DNA of 6,034 nucleotides from the NCBI GenBank assembly GCA_030603035.1, contig JAUVYQ010000149.1:1-6034 (forward strand), written 5' to 3'. Position numbers and translations under genes: made by a program. This document shows, in pieces, positions 5,174 to 6,034 of the stretch (within the stretch, counting starts at the first letter, position 1; the number at the start of each line of letters is the position of its first letter). The DNA is from Phycisphaerae bacterium. Lineage in GTDB: Bacteria > Planctomycetota > Phycisphaerae > Sedimentisphaerales > SG8-4. Below the pieces are notes generated by a model that was given only the letters and a program-made list of their open reading frames with translations, was not told the DNA's origin and made no database searches.

Positions 5174-6034
5174 CTACTCGTTAACCTTAAACGCGTAGAG
5201 CTTGGCATTATCAAGCATAAATTTCAATCTTACTATCTTACCCTTCAGCCGCGCTAAATCAGGGGATTTGCTCCATCGGGGCTCAAGTCTTAACTCATTA
5301 ACGGCTTTGAAAATCTTGGAATCTTTACCGGAAAAACCAGGTATCGGCTTACCAGCCGCATCAAGAACGTCAACTTGTACTCGGCCCTTTTCAGCGTTAA
5401 CATTCACTTGCAACGCGCTCCCCGTAAGTTTGAACGGCTTGGTCATTGTGAACCACGTTGCCGGATGACGCGGGTTCTGTGGATGGTCAAACATTGCGAC
5501 GGTAACAGGTTTGCCGTCGGCATCAGCGGTGTAGGCGCACCAGGTCGAGCGTACAAGCCGTTCGTCACCCCGGAAGACAGTGCCCGGCTTGCCGGCGGCA
5601 TTAGTGAACCGGCCGACGGTGTCCATCGATTTGACAAAACGCATACCGAGGCCGTGATAATGGGCGCCGGTCAGCGTGGCGGATTTTTTTCCGGGAGGCA
5701 GTGCAAACTTAGACTGCCAGGTCAAAACGGTGGCGCCCAGGTCCGTTGCCTGGCGGACCTCAATTGTGCGGTGCTCTTTCAGTAACAGTTTCTGGCTGGG
5801 CTTAATCCAGTCGATGAGTTCCGTGAAGCCTGCGCGGCGCATTTCGAAGCGTTTGTCATTCTCCACCTCCGTTTTTACATCGGTTCTCGTGTTGGTAAAG
5901 GACTTGTGTACCTGCCGGCCGGCAACCTGGGTCTCCACCCAGAAACTCACGCCGTCAACGGTAACGGCGAACATCAGGGCGTGATGATACAGGTGGTCAG
6001 CAGGCGCATCGCGCAGAACGTTGACCCCGCCCGG
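5174..6034 (-). CDS. DUF6807 (PmoA-family) protein, body and C-terminus, with a sialidase-type C-terminal domain
   Basis: The reading frame enters from the right edge with no start of its own; an internal Met at 5974 is residue 90 of the complete gene made by joining to 340-1. It carries DUF6807 hallmarks: HALMF and VDGVSFW, GRQVHKSF (109-116), LTGAHYHGLGMRF (190-202) and FDHPQNPRHPATWF (251-264). After TKPF (267-270) the sequence changes character. The last ~85 residues (LTGSALQVNVNA, VDVLDAAGKPIPGFS, LKGKIVRLKFML, LYAFKV) resemble the small beta-sandwich often found at the C-terminus of planctomycetal secreted sialidase-like and GH32-like proteins, instead of the usual final strands of DUF6807. 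The full length would be 355 residues, slightly longer than a bare DUF6807 protein. It ends at TAG (5174-5176), 24 bp before the promoter of GH29. The biochemical role is unknown; the context points to glycan degradation. Confidence 0.85.
   Translation of the reverse strand, partial: PGGVNVLRDAPADHLYHHALMFAVTVDGVSFWVETQVAGRQVHKSFTNTRTDVKTEVENDKRFEMRRAGFTELIDWIKPSQKLLLKEHRTIEVRQATDLGATVLTWQSKFALPPGKKSATLTGAHYHGLGMRFVKSMDTVGRFTNAAGKPGTVFRGDERLVRSTWCAYTADADGKPVTVAMFDHPQNPRHPATWFTMTKPFKLTGSALQVNVNAEKGRVQVDVLDAAGKPIPGFSGKDSKIFKAVNELRLEPRWSKSPDLARLKGKIVRLKFMLDNAKLYAFKVNE
5902..6034. repeat. Terminal direct repeat, right copy (133 bp)
   Basis: Identical to bases 1-133. It falls in the pmoA-like reading frame at codons 70-114 of the joined gene. 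If the molecule is circular this copy is redundant and the true length is 5901 bp. Confidence 0.97.

Noticed and set aside
5443..5637. 64-codon minus-strand open frame inside the pmoA-like gene
   Set aside because: It is in a different frame within a gene that has clear conserved motifs there.
1..6034. CRISPR array, tRNA or rRNA genes
   Set aside because: No regularly spaced short repeats, no tRNA cloverleaf with CCA-type end and no rRNA-like blocks were seen on either strand.

Overview
All convincing genes in this window lie on the minus strand. They encode secreted carbohydrate-utilisation proteins of the kind abundant in Planctomycetota (Phycisphaerae-like), Kiritimatiellota and Lentisphaerota: a DUF6807/PmoA-family protein, a GH29-type alpha-L-fucosidase with carbohydrate-binding-like C-terminal domains, and a Tat-exported Gfo/Idh/MocA oxidoreductase with the 'YCQKP' motif typical of planctomycetal paralogues. 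The phylum is inferred from family character and export style. There is no rRNA or other marker gene.

The first 133 bases (1-133) are repeated exactly at the end (5902-6034). Joining the ends gives a 5901-bp circle in which the two truncated PmoA pieces become one uninterrupted 355-codon gene. The window is therefore either a closed circular molecule, the unit of a tandem amplification, or an assembly loop through a repeat shared by two pmoA-like genes. No replication, mobilisation or partition gene is present.

In the direction of transcription (descending coordinates), pmoA is read from a strong sigma70-like promoter at 384-412 and, after the circular join, ends at 5174. Next comes an intergenic cassette (5029-5157) holding a promoter and a leader, then the GH29 gene (4997-2871), then 25 bp later a 53-codon signal-peptide ORF (2845-2684) that looks like the stump of another secreted gene. 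A GC-rich non-coding stretch follows, then a 381-bp insertion with IS66-type ends and an 8-bp target duplication (2119-2499), a second copy of the promoter/leader cassette (2010-2118), and the oxidoreductase gene (1932-562). A 221-bp spacer (341-561) closes the loop and may encode a 28-residue hydrophobic peptide.

The three enzymes plausibly act together outside the cytoplasm or in the periplasm on fucose-containing glycans: GH29 releases fucose, and the oxidoreductase and the PmoA protein process sugar derivatives or an unknown product. The most notable non-coding signals are the near-identical promoter/leader cassette used before two different genes and the small IS66-like element inserted right behind the -35 box of one copy.
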